A stretch of DNA of 64,000 nt from assembly GCA_026119855.1 (NCBI GenBank), contig JAOWBW010000113.1, forward strand, positions 1,364,001 to 1,428,000, given 5' to 3'. Under the pieces are notes generated by a model. The model saw only the letters and a list, made by a program, of their open reading frames with translations, was not told where the DNA came from and searched no databases. The translations under genes and the position numbers were made by a program. The first letter of the stretch is position 1, and each line of letters begins with the position of its first letter. The DNA is from Campanula takesimana (taxonomy: Eukaryota; Streptophyta; Magnoliopsida; Asterales; Campanulaceae). Of the stretch, positions 32,950 through 43,261 are shown in pieces.

Positions 32950-33209
32950 CTCCCTCCGTCCCAGCTCACTTGAGACTTTTTGACCAAAATTAGTCAATTT
33001 AAGGTCGGTTTGACCAACACTTCATAGAAATATTTATGATCCGAATAAAAATTAAAAAAATGTAAAATGATCACCATTAAAAATCCTCTCAATAACAATT
33101 TTTTGAATTTTTTTTTGGAACATAAATATTTCTATAAAGTGTTGGTCAAACCGACCTTAAGTTGACCAATTTTGGTCAAAAAGTCTCAAGTGAGCTGGGA
33201 CGGAGGGAG
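32950..33209. mobile_element. Stowaway MITE in the SHORT-ROOT-like promoter
   Basis: Its arms are nearly perfect inverted copies over more than 80 bp: CTCCCTCCGTCCCAGCTCAC, TTGACCAAAATTAG.., AAGGTCGGTTTGACCAACAC and their complements. TA lies at 32948-32949 and 33210-33211. It ends 98 bp before the start codon at 33308, so it probably lies in or just above the 5' UTR. A transcript through it would form a long hairpin. Confidence 0.92.
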
Positions 33210-33307
33210 TATATATCAACAAAGTTTAAGCTAGCTACATCCTGAAAAAACAGTGCCTGAACTTCAATCTAGCTTGTTAGCTAGAGGCATAAATTCTTTC
33301 ATAGCTC

Positions 33308-34570
33308 ATGGATAGAACAATCTTCTTAAACCATAACAACAATCAAAGGAATGTTCTTATGGAGGGGAAGAACACATCAACACCTCGGTCACCGGATTCA
33401 GGTGAGCCGTCCGGCGACGGAAAATGGGCTTCAAGGCTTCTCCGGGAGTGTGCTCGTGCCATATCAGAAAAGGACTCAGCCAAGATCAACCAACTTCTAT
33501 GGATGCTAAATGAGCTCGCTTCTCCTTATGGAGATTGTGATCAGAAGTTAGCTTCTTACTTCTTGCAAGCTCTTTTTTGTAAGGCCACGGAATCAGGTCA
33601 ACGATGTTATAAAACCCTAATTTCGGTTTCTGAAAAGAGCCATTCTTTTGACATGGCTAGGAAGTTGATATTGAAGTTCCAAGAGGTAAGTCCATGGACA
33701 ACTTTTGGTCATGTAGCATCAAATGGGGCTATATTAGAAGCACTTGAAGGTGAGAACAAGCTTCATATAATTGATATAAGCAATACACTTTGCACTCAAT
33801 GGCCTACTCTTCTTGAAGCATTAGCTACGCGTAGTGATGAAACTCCACGTTTGAAGCTCACAGTTGTTGTGACCGAAAGCATTGTTGTATCGGTAATGAA
33901 GGAGATATCTCAAAGGATGGAGAAGTTTGCGAGGCTAATGGGAGTTCCCTTTGAGTTTAATGTCATAAGTTGGTCTAATAGAATGGGAGAGCTTACTAAA
34001 GAAGGGTTAGGGGTAGAAGAAGATGAAGCCATAGCCGTGAATTGCGTAGGAGCTTTAAGGAGAGTGGAAGTGGAAGAAAGAGGCGAAATGATCCGTCTTC
34101 TCCATTCTTTAAATCCTCGAGTGGTGACAATTGTTGAAGAAGAAGCCGATTTTACTAGCTCAAGAAATGACTATGTGAAGTGCTTTGAAGAATGCCTTAG
34201 ATTCTACACCTTGTACTTTGAGATGCTAGAGGAGAGCTTCAACTCGCCTACTAGTAACGAACGGTTGATGTTGGAGAGGGAGTGTTCGAGAAGCATCGTT
34301 AGGGTTTTGGCTTGTGGGGCCGACAATGAAGATCGGATGGTTGGAGATTGTGAGAGAAGGGAGAGAGGAAATCAATGGTGTGAGAGGCTTAAGGAAGTGT
34401 TTAAGCCGGTCGGATTTAGCGATGATGTGGTTGATGATGTGAAGGCTCTTCTAAAGAGGTATCGAGCCGGGTGGTCGGTTGTGTTGCCTCAGGGAGATGA
34501 GGATTGTTTGGGAGTTTACTTGACTTGGAAAGAAGAAGCTGTGGTATTTGCTTCAGCATGGAAACCCTAA
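33308..34570 (+). CDS. SHORT-ROOT-type GRAS transcription regulator
   Basis: This intronless ORF encodes 420 residues. GRAS motifs appear in order: leucine heptad region I (WASRLLRECARAISEKDSA to SYFLQALF, about residues 40-92), KFQEVSPWTTFGHVASNGAI, the VHIID motif as LHIIDISNTLCTQWPTLLEA (152-171), heptad region II (ISQRMEKFARLMGVPFEFN), the PFYRE-region VVTIVEEEADFTSSRNDY and SNERLMLER, and the SAW end (FASAWKP). CTQWPTLLEALATRSDETP is typical of SHORT-ROOT, which moves from stele to endodermis in roots and works with SCARECROW. The region before the GRAS domain is only about 38 residues, much shorter than in Arabidopsis SHR, so it may be a short paralogue. A second Met (residue 18) is possible. 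Confidence 0.9.
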   Translation: MDRTIFLNHNNNQRNVLMEGKNTSTPRSPDSGEPSGDGKWASRLLRECARAISEKDSAKINQLLWMLNELASPYGDCDQKLASYFLQALFCKATESGQRCYKTLISVSEKSHSFDMARKLILKFQEVSPWTTFGHVASNGAILEALEGENKLHIIDISNTLCTQWPTLLEALATRSDETPRLKLTVVVTESIVVSVMKEISQRMEKFARLMGVPFEFNVISWSNRMGELTKEGLGVEEDEAIAVNCVGALRRVEVEERGEMIRLLHSLNPRVVTIVEEEADFTSSRNDYVKCFEECLRFYTLYFEMLEESFNSPTSNERLMLERECSRSIVRVLACGADNEDRMVGDCERRERGNQWCERLKEVFKPVGFSDDVVDDVKALLKRYRAGWSVVLPQGDEDCLGVYLTWKEEAVVFASAWKP

Positions 34571-35150
34571 TGAAAAAATATGCTAATATTTTTGAAAGTT
34601 TGCATTTAAGTTGAGATGTATTCACATTTTGAGGCTACTTTACTTATTGACTAGTGATGAACATTTGCCTTGTTAAATTTTTATGGTTTTGGAAGTCTTT
34701 TTGTGTCTGGATTTTTGGTATTCTTCTACATCCTTCTTGTTTCTGAGTGCTTCTGGCTCTTGTTCTTGACATTTCCCTCTCTAAATTATTCATTTGGTTC
34801 TACTCCATTTCGCTGTGTTGCTGCCCAGTTTCTTTTTTCCTACTCCCTTCTCCGTCCTAAAATAATGAATCTCCTGAATAAAATTTCATACGTGAAACCG
34901 TTTTATATATGAGATGAGTCTCGATGATAGATAGAGGAAATTGGCTTGCTCCCTAGGAGGCAAATTATTTACTCTCTCAACGAAACCCGTCTCGAGACTG
35001 TGCGTCTCACATATATATATATTTGTAAAACTAAAGGTTTGAAAGTAGTTAACTAGAATTTTATAAATTTTTAAATCAACTTTTTCAAACTGCGCTAGTG
35101 ATGAAAACTGAACATTAATTTTGAGGTGGAAGAAGAATAGATCTTATTAA
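34571..35150. other. Downstream flank of the GRAS gene
   Basis: It has a T-rich probable 3' UTR and AT-rich intergenic DNA. TACTCCCTTCTCCGTCCTAAAA near 34840 looks like one end of a Stowaway MITE; a clear partner end was not found. Confidence 0.4.
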
Positions 35151-35342
35151 AAGTGCTCTCTCCATTCCACAATAAGTGAGACCAACTTGTGAGGCACAAT
35201 AATTAAGAAAAATGTAGTATATGTGTGGTAGAAAATGAAGAGATAGAATGAGTGGGGGAAATAGTAATGTTGATTGAATAAATTGAGTGGTGGAAAATAA
35301 AGAGAGAGAATGAGTGTGGTTAAATGGTGGGGTTGGTTGAAT

Positions 35343-35600
35343 CAGTGGCGAGGCTAGGGCAAAGGGAAGGGGGTCAACCCCTTTGAATTTTGAAATGTGT
35401 CAATTTTAGTACCTTCAAAATTTTAGAAAATGACATTTACAACAAAAAAAAAATGATGAATTTATTCATTTTGACCCCCTTAAATTTGAGAAAAAATTGC
35501 AATATTCGACCCCTTGTATACTAAATTCGTAAACCTCAACAATAATACTTATCCCCAAGCAACCTTGACCCCTTTTCGAAAAATCCTGGCTTCGCCACTG
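35343..35600. mobile_element. hAT MITE with CAGTGGCG ends, inserted in a Stowaway-like MITE
   Basis: Ends CAGTGGCGAGGCTAGG and CCTGGCTTCGCCACTG are inverted copies, flanked by the exact 8-bp duplication GGTTGAAT (35335-35342 and 35601-35608). The surrounding sequence, from about 35155 to 35704, is a Stowaway-like MITE (CTCTCTCCATTCCACAATAA.. to ..GACAGATGGATGGAG). Confidence 0.88.
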
Positions 35601-35846
35601 GGTTGAATATAAATATATTAAAACATTTCTATTTTGAACAGTCTCACTTGTGATTGATTGAACGAACTGAAAAAGAAATTAGTTTCAAGACAGATGGATG
35701 GAGTATAAAATAAGTATGGTTAAGAAGAATGAAGTTGATTTTGAAATGGAGAAAGAAAAAAGGTGTGAGAATATGGACCCAAGGATGCAAGCATTGTGGG
35801 AAGCAGTCTAGTCTAGAAGGGTACCAACTTAATCTATCTCTTGTAT

Positions 35847-36020
35847 GTCTAATAGCACGAGAACAAAATAAGCTCACAAAATATCGCTGACAACATAAGA
35901 TGGTGATATTTTATTGGCTACATCAATAATGAACCCGCCACACTCTAATTAAAAACACCAATAAAATTATTAGAATTTAAATTTTGTGACTATTTTTGTA
36001 CCCTAATATTATTCTATGTA
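35847..36020. mobile_element. Short inverted-repeat MITE, copy 3
   Basis: It runs from AATAGCACGAGAACAAAAT to TTTTTGTACCCTAATATTATT. The interior GATATTTTATTGGCTACATC and AACCCGCCACACTCTAATTA matches the copies at 2775 (reverse) and 13460. Confidence 0.6.
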
Positions 36021-36758
36021 TAATGATATGAATAGCATATTTTAATTTTCTGCCTTTTATTCCCATTTAGGCGTCAATTTTGTTGATGAAGTTTCCAACA
36101 TCAACTAGTGGAGAAGTACTACTTTTTCTTTTCAGGTTTCTTTTTTTCGACATGACTCCTGCTTTGCTAGTTGAGGCTGGTGGTAACACTTTACACCTTT
36201 ACCAACTACTCTTTGCCGGAATTAACAAATACTAATGCGCCTTCCGTTCATTCCGTCTCAAACTTGTGGTTACTAAAATTGAATACGCATAATGTAACGC
36301 CCCGAAACCTGGACCCAAACCTTACGGGCCCACAGTCTGGCCATGTCACCATTTACAATACTAAACCATAAGTTTTCATAAAACTAATCAAACCCATTTA
36401 TTAAAACATCGTCAAAGATGACATCTAAAATCCAACAAAACATTAAAGTCTTACATTCCCAAATAACTGAAATAATCAACTAAAGCGTCTAGACTAATAA
36501 TAATCAAAACCAATTTAAAAAAATCCTTGAACATCTTCTAATTGCTCCAGAGACTGAAACTTCCATCCTATTTATTTCCTGGAAGAAAAAGAGAATGAAA
36601 GGGTGAGCGAACAAAAGCCCAGTAAGTTCATATACAACCCCTCCGGTTACTAAGGAGGAGTTGACCTGAAGGAATATCAACGAGTACAAAATCAAAAAGG
36701 AAATTCAAACGCTTTAACAAAATCTCAAAGGTTTTACAAATTTAACAAAATAGACTCG

Positions 36759-37004
36759 AGTAATTTAATACAACTGTCCCATACTGTTTGTAGATAACTA
36801 AATTACTCACAGATATTATGGAATTCCAAACGATAACAAATGGAAGCAAAAAGACTCGAATGATTTAATTATCTATAACCGTCCCATACCAGCTATAAAT
36901 AATTAAACCACTCACAGATTTCAGAATTTCAAAGGACTGATAACTGAACAAAATAACTCAAGAAATCTAATTATTTACGACCGTCCCATACCAGCCGTAA
37001 ATAA
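36759..37004 (-). other. Three hairpins with a constant GTCCCATAC loop
   Basis: Around a common loop (ACCGTCCCATACCAGC, or ACTGTCCCATACTG in the first) lie different but pairing stems: AGTAATTTA/TAAATTACT (36759-36767 with 36799-36807), TTTAATTAT plus TATA with their complements (36864-36907), and TTATTTACG/CGTAAATAA (36971-36979 with 36996-37004). Confidence 0.72.
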
Positions 37005-37314
37005 CGAGACTCCTCACAGATACCAATAATCACATAAGTGGTCTAGTGACCTTTTCAAACCTAAATTCCCCGTAGGGACAAAAGCTCAGTAGAGCACACA
37101 AATACAAATTGGTGATTCCGGAACACCTCACTACCCCTCTTGGGCAGTGAACTAAGGTTGCCTTTTTATAGGCCTAAATCAAATAAACCCCGCCGTAACG
37201 AGTTGTTTAACTTATGTGCTCATTGATAGGATACAAAATGTTTTCAAAAGCTTATCTCACCAAAACTCTTTTTATACGAAATACGAATTTCAAAGCTCAC
37301 AAAAGGTTTCACGT

Positions 37315-37432
37315 ATTGACAAACAAAGGATACAAATTTAGCAAACGAGTTAACAAAGGACCAACAAATGATACGAATTTAGCAAACGAATTAACAAAGG
37401 ACCAACAAATGATACGAATTTAGCAAACGAAT
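37315..37432. repeat. Short tandem repeat ACGAATTTAGCAAACGA..
   Basis: Two to three near-identical units of about 45 bp (GATACGAATTTAGCAAACGA, GGACCAACAAAT) stand in tandem. Confidence 0.7.
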
Positions 37433-38445
37433 AACAAAAGATTGTCAAAAGACGGTGACCGAGGGAGTCAATGCAAATACTGACACGATGTCAGTTTGAC
37501 CGTATAAAAGAACGTACATCGCCAAAAATAATGCGGAAGCCTAATAACTGAAACGGTAATATAACGAAGCAATAACCTAAATGATGTACAATTCCTTACC
37601 TCGATAGTGAATGGTAGTCTTGAACACGTCTTTACTGTCTCTTGCCAAAATCTAACACAAATGAGAGTAACAATGATATTATCAATCACTAATTGAAGTA
37701 TACTTATACTAATCTACTAGATGGCCCACTGAAATTCTCAAGCTACATTCTCACTGTTTTTTTAATTAACGTCACACATACAATAAAAACTCACACCAAA
37801 ACCCTAATTACACACCTACTGCTAATACAAGCACAAATTGGCAATACCCATTATTATTCTTTGATTTACAATATGCTTGTCTGCCCCCATATGGCCAGCA
37901 AATTTCCACTCCATTTTTCTTATAATACTAGTATGTACTCTTTAATACTTTGACCAAGGAATGCAACGTTATACCTTAAAGGTTTGCTCAAACGCTCCAC
38001 CGCTCCCACATGTCCTCCGCTCCGCAGTGTAGAATCTCCGGCGACAGCCCCTTCAATTTTTTTGGCGTTTAATTGACGTGCTAGGTTTAGGGCAAAAATA
38101 TTTATAGTCTCTTCTTAAAGAATTCATCTAGTTAATATGTAAATGGCCCAAGCCCAAATAATATAATCCTGACCCAAAATTAAAGCACCAGAAATAATAT
38201 TTTTAAATGGAACAAATAAGATCATTTAACAACCCATCATTGTTTTTTTAAATTATAACCCAACTAAAAATTGTACTTGTTTAACCAGCCCAATCAAAAC
38301 ATTATTCACTACTACTTAAATGCTACAATTAACTTAAAGCCCATAGTAAATACTCGAACAGTAATTAATATTTAATAACCCATCACGTGTTCTTAATTAA
38401 CCCAACTAAAGCTCAAGAATAATAATTAATTATCACTGCTCATTA

Positions 38446-38448
38446 TCT

Positions 38449-38479
<31 letters not shown>

Positions 38480-38480
38480 T
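38446..38480. repeat. (CTATAT)n / (TA)n microsatellite
   Basis: Several TATATC units followed by a TA run mark the end of recognisable LTR sequence. Confidence 0.85.
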
Positions 38481-38650
38481 AAAAACAGAATAGTGGTTGA
38501 CTTTTTTTCCCGCCAAAATTTGTTGACTTCCCGCCAATTTTTGCAGAATATGGACAAGCTAAAAAAAACAATAATAAAAAATCGACTTAGATGCTTTCTT
38601 ATCCCACTTGGATAGCTCCTTTCCAGGAACTCAAAACATATAGAGATATA

Positions 38651-38888
38651 CTCCATCCGTCCCGCTCGAAATAGGATTCTTGGTTTAACTTAATTATACT
38701 TTGACCAATAATTTGAAGAAAAATAATAATCCTAATGAAAATCTAAGAATAGTTATTGAGTTTATTATTAACATGATACAATAAAAAAAAATTAAATTTT
38801 TATTAGCATTATTAATTATCCTTAAATTATTGATCAAAGTGTAATTTAGTTGACCAAAAAAATCCTATTTCGAGCGGGACGGAGAGAG
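38651..38888. mobile_element. Stowaway MITE with long arms
   Basis: Ends CTCCATCCGTCCCGCTCGAA and TTCGAGCGGGACGGAGAGAG with TA flanks; arms continue through TAGGATT.TTGGTT.AACT. Confidence 0.88.
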
Positions 38889-39059
38889 TATGTTATTGTT
38901 CTTGAGAGTGGCATTTTAACCAAAAAATGGTTGGAATTGTTACATGACGAATTTTGTGAGATTAACAGTATTTGCGACTGAGAATGAAAAAAAGGGACTC
39001 TTGAAATGGGACATGGTCATTCTTATGCTGAATTTTGTGGGTTAAGAACTTAAATCGGA

Positions 39060-39285
39060 CTCCTCTTCTTTCCAATTCTTCACGTCAAAGCCTCTTCCTT
39101 ATGATCCATCAACGTTGCCAAAGTACTCGCCAATCCTAAGGCTACATCAAATGGCCATGACGGCTACAACTAGGCCTATAAATAGGCTAATACAAATCTC
39201 CCTAACGGGATTCGAACTCGAGACCTCCGCATGAGAAGCTAATACCGGATACCGCTTGAGCTATAGCTCTTTGGTTACTGGTATA
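39060..39285 (-). mobile_element. tRNA-derived SINE, head recognisable
   Basis: On the minus strand the head reads as a tRNA-like promoter: A-box-like TAGCTCAAGCGG (complement of 39252-39263) and B-box AGTTCGAATCC (complement of 39208-39218) at normal spacing. It cannot fold as a complete tRNA with a proper anticodon arm and acceptor, so it is more likely a SINE than a tRNA gene. The 3' end and target duplication are unclear. Confidence 0.55.
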
Positions 39286-39593
39286 CACTATTGTTTGGAC
39301 ATGAATATGGCAATACATATACATTCTAATATTCTATGCATATATCCCATAGTTTATGTTTTTTTTTCCCCTAAAACAAATCAGAGTTTTTTTGGTTCCT
39401 GTTTTAAATTAATAATCTTTAGATTTTTTTTGTTTAAAAAAAAAAAAAAAAAAAAGCAGCTGCTGGTAAAAGGACGGGGACTTGATTCTATAAAAAGGGT
39501 ACAAGAGACTCTGCCAGCTCCTGATGCCATTGAGGAGTTGCAGGCATCCATACAGGTACTCAAATTAGTTTGCCTATAAAATATTATCATATA

Positions 39594-39848
39594 CTCCCTC
39601 CGTCTCAACTTAAACTTCAAAAAATATTTGGGTTCAAGAATTAAGAAAAAGTTGATTTGTTGTGAGTGTAGATGGTTTGATAAGAGAGAGAAAGTGGGGT
39701 AAAGAATAGTTAGTGGGTAATGGTTGTGAGTATGACATGTGGGGCCTACAAATAAAAAACAAAAAAAACTTTCCATTTTGGGATTTTGAAGTTTAAGATG
39801 GGACGCCCAAAATGTAAATTTTTGAAGTTTAAAATGGGACGGAAGGAG
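39594..39848. mobile_element. Stowaway MITE
   Basis: Ends CTCCCTCCGTCTCAACTTAA and TTTAAAATGGGACGGAAGGAG, TA flanks. Same family as 15774-16165 (shared AACTTCAAAAAA and GTTCAAGAATTAAG). Confidence 0.85.
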
Positions 39849-40576
39849 TAATACTCAAATTCAGTTTAAAGGGGGGCAAAATTATAATCTAGTGGAATTT
39901 TCTCGTAATACAATAAAAGGGGGGGGGGGGGTGTATTATAATTGTTAAAAGTATTAAGCAATTTCTTCAAATTTATTTTGCGGTTGCACTAAGGCAGGCT
40001 CCGGTAGTGATCTGCATTTCCTTCATTTTCAAACTTTATTTGTTGCTCCCTTCATCCCAAAATGAATGTCCAGTTTTCCAATTCTTTTTTGTCCCAAAAT
40101 GAATGTCTATTTTTTGTTTTTGGAGAATTTACTAAATTACCCATCATCAAACATTTAGTTCCAGTTGACACTTGCACATTAGTTAAACTCATAATGCATT
40201 ATGGTTAAGTGTCAAGGCTTGATCTTAGGAGGGAGTCAGCTGCACACCCACAATGGCGTGAGGAGCGCTAGAATGGATAATATAACCACCTAATTAATGA
40301 TGCTGAGTCATCCCATCAGTTTATGAATAGACCCAATTCCACTTACAAGAAGCACGGACAGCCCCTCGGAAAGAGTGCATCGGTAATAAAATTTCGCCTC
40401 TTTCTCAATCTTTTTCCTTCATCAAACTATTCTTCCCTCTCTGTCCCAAAATGAATGTCTACTTTTTAAATAACTTTGTCCGTAAATGCATTTTTTTAAT
40501 CGATTTTCCCACATTTTAGTATAAATCCCCCCCCCCCCGTTCCAAAATAATTGTCGTTTTATATTCTTTCACACAT

Positions 40577-41040
40577 TGATGCAGTCGAAGAGTTGGCGTT
40601 CGAGTTTTTAGATGCGTTCGACCGTAACGGGCGTAACTTTTGATTCCGGAGGAGTTACGGGACGCACAGTATATCAAAACGAGCGTCTTTTCGAGAGGAA
40701 CAAAAGTCATCGGGCTACGCCCCTTGAGCGGCCCATAAATAAGCCAAAAAACGCTTCTAAGGGCCTCAAACGGCCTTCTGAAGTTTTATCCGTTTTTTTC
40801 ATTGTTTTGGACCTTTTCGTAATTTCGCAGTTTTAGGGTTTCTTTTCAGTAGGGTTTCTTTTCCAGACTTTATATACTTTATGTTAGGGTTTTGAGAGGA
40901 GTTTATGCCGTTTTGAATACAATCGTTTTCTTGTTCCAACGTGTAGTCTTGATTAATTTCGACTGCTGTTGAAGGATTGATTCGCGTATTGATTAATTTC
41001 TACCCGTAATCAGTCATCTATCTAAGCTTCCGCTACGTCA
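40577..41040 (+). mobile_element. 464-bp solo LTR
   Basis: It begins TGATGCAGTCGAAG and ends CCGCTACGTCA, with the exact 5-bp target duplication CACAT (40572-40576 and 41041-41045). TATA-like ACTTTATATACTTT lies near 40867. It interrupts a Stowaway-like MITE whose arms are at about 40530 (GTTCCAAAATAATTGTCGTTTT) and 41218-41247 (AAAACGACAAAAATTTTGGG). Orientation is inferred from TATA position. Superfamily not determined. Confidence 0.82.
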
Positions 41041-42111
41041 CACATATTAAGAAATATAATGAATGCGTGTTAAAAAGATTTGATACCCTAAATAATCCAA
41101 CTTTCAAGGTGATTAAATGCTTGTAAAAGAGATACGTCACACTCATTAATAAGGGTATAATTGAGACAAAGGGGTAAAAGTAAAGTGTCAAATATTTTGG
41201 AACAAACTTTCACTTCTAAAACGACAAAAATTTTGGGACGGCGGGAGTAGCAAGAATTTATACATCTTTGCCATTTAATTCTAGCATTTTCAAAATGTCC
41301 CAAACACCATCATATTCACTAATCATGTGTGATCTATGTTCAGGATTATGCTCCAAAGACGAACCGGATCCACTACTCGGGTCTTTTGCTTAACATTGAT
41401 GAGATGCTTAAGGAGCATGAGAAACAGATTCAACAAGGAGTGAGGAAAGCTCATATCGACAGAGCCGAGACCAAAAAGGCATACACTGACAACCCACAAA
41501 CAGAGTCCCTACTTCACTACGATGGGGATTTCCGGTGACCACTCCATAAAAAAGCATGGAAATCGAACCTATCTCATCATATAAACCAAAAATCCCAGGT
41601 TCCATGGAGTTTTTGTTGCACTCAATTTATGCTAGTTAGGTTCCAATATTCAGAATGTGTTGGAACAATTTAAGATCCCTGAATGCCACACTCATATTCA
41701 GAATAAGATTGAGGAAGAAGATGAAGGCGGAAGCGAGATAATACCTGTTGAATCCATTATGAATGTTGTAGGGAGAAATGAAGAACAAGTAGGGAGAAGT
41801 GTTCTTCTAAATGATAAGTGTCTCTTAATCTCTCAAAAGTCTTCCAACATTATGAAATAATTTAGATGAGAGAAAGTAAGAATGAAGTATGTTTTAGGCT
41901 TGATGGAGAGGCCTTTAAATAGTAAACATGGTGACACTTCATTTAGGGACCACACCCTTTCAAGCTTTAGCAATGTTAATTTACCATTTTGCCCATCATA
42001 AATTGATAAATTACATTTCAGGAATTCTACACACTTTATATTTAACATTATACTTATGATTTTATGTATGGAATTCACTAAATGACTTGTGTTGCAAGCC
42101 ATGATCTTACA

Positions 42112-43261
42112 ATCTCTCACTTGGGTTGCAAAACAAGTCTTTCCTTTAAAACATAAATATAATACAAATGACAACCCAAATGTGCGCACTTTATTGTCAT
42201 TTATAACAATCTCGTCCATTAGTCATCCAAGTATAAGGACTAAAGGGGCAGTCGTTGTAATTGATTCGCAACTAAACCCACAGTAATCACGTATACAAAT
42301 CCAACTAAATGACATAGATCAAAAGTGTAGATGTGTAGCATGGAACATAATGAATAAATCCATATTCTTCCAACTAGTCCAACTTAACCAAATGAAATCA
42401 AAACTTTAAATAATAGAACAATTAATGAAAAAACAACACAAACTCCCACTATACTAAATGTTATCAAAAGTTGTTACACCCATATGAGCAATATGCTCGT
42501 GAATCACTGAAGATGATAACGCTTTCATAAATGGATCCTCTAAATAGAGTTTGTTTCTATAAGTTGTATTTCTTTCGTTCATTTTCCTTCACAACAAGAA
42601 ACTTAATGTCTATATGCTTAGACTTTCTTTAACTCTTGTTGTTATAAGACTACCATCCGATTGTCACTTTAAAACTTAAGCGGTCTTTCGACACTTGTTG
42701 ACAATTCGCAGTCCCTTTAATAAACTTATGCAGCCATATAATTTAACTAATGTCAGAATACCTAATGATCTCAAGATGATCCGACTTAAAATATCGGCAA
42801 GTAGTTCTTTAGTGTTTTATAAATACTTCTATCATTCTTTTGGCTGCTACTTAATGTTCTCTTCTGGATTGCTTTGGTATTGACCAAGCATCCCAACATT
42901 AAATGTAAGACTTACGAATATATTAAGCTTCCTACTGCTGATACAAAGAAGGGATATTTTCCATATACTTGGATTCAAAATTTACTTTTAGGACACTGTT
43001 TGAGACTAAACTTGTCTCCTTTAAAATAGGGGTGTCATGTGGCGTACAGTTTTGTATGCTTAACCTTTGTAATACCTTTTCCATATAGGTCTTTGTGATA
43101 ATCCTAAAGCATCTCGTGAGCGATCACGATGAATTTTGGATTCTTAATACAAAGATGCCTTACCAAGATCTTTCATTTCAAATAAGAAATTTCTTAGTTT
43201 CCTTAATAAGGTTCATATCATTACTAGCAAGCAAAATTATCATCCACATATAAGACCAAAA
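42112..43261 (-). pseudogene. 3' end of decayed copia pol
   Basis: No long ORF remains. The order of the element makes this the reverse transcriptase C terminus and RNase H region; only weak traces remain. Confidence 0.4.

Larger units (their letters stand above)
36293..38460 (-). mobile_element. Truncated solo LTR of a long-LTR gypsy-like element
   Basis: The + strand begins TGTAACGCCCCGAAACCTGG, resembling TGTCGCGACCCCAAACTGGG at 57799, the inner end of a minus-strand LTR. It shares the GTGAGCGAACAA..CCCAGTAAGTTCATA block and hairpin style with the other long LTRs. The expected other end (..TTCGGGTCGTGACA) is missing; sequence runs into a (TATATC)n microsatellite near 38446-38480. ORFs inside are not considered genes. 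Confidence 0.65.
39464..41538 (+). pseudogene. C-terminal exons of a CDK-like Ser/Thr kinase (At1g54610/IBS1 type), without kinase domain
   Basis: Two exon-like blocks carry the C-terminal tail of plant CDK-like kinases. Block 1, 39464-39555, has KGRGLDSIKRV..LPAPDAIEELQASIQ followed by a GTACTC donor. Block 2, 41344-41538 after a TTCAG acceptor, has APKTNRIHYSG, NIDEMLKEHEKQIQQGVRKA and QTESLLHYDG before TGA. In this family the tail follows a kinase domain, which is absent from the preceding 5 kb; the intervening tail segment also seems missing. The intron holds a Stowaway MITE (39594) and a solo LTR inside another MITE (40577). It is probably a dead fragment. Confidence 0.68.

Noticed and set aside
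34670..34912. 80-codon hydrophobic ORF after the GRAS gene
   Set aside because: T-rich 3' flank gives Phe/Leu-rich text; no sign of coding constraint.
39190..39270. Possible tRNA gene on the minus strand
   Set aside because: A and B boxes are present, but I cannot fold a proper acceptor and anticodon arm, and the similarity continues into non-tRNA sequence, which fits a SINE better.
41657..41860. 67-codon ORF present twice (also 47329-47532)
   Set aside because: It is LTR sequence of the copia element; its duplication reflects the two LTRs and not a gene pair.
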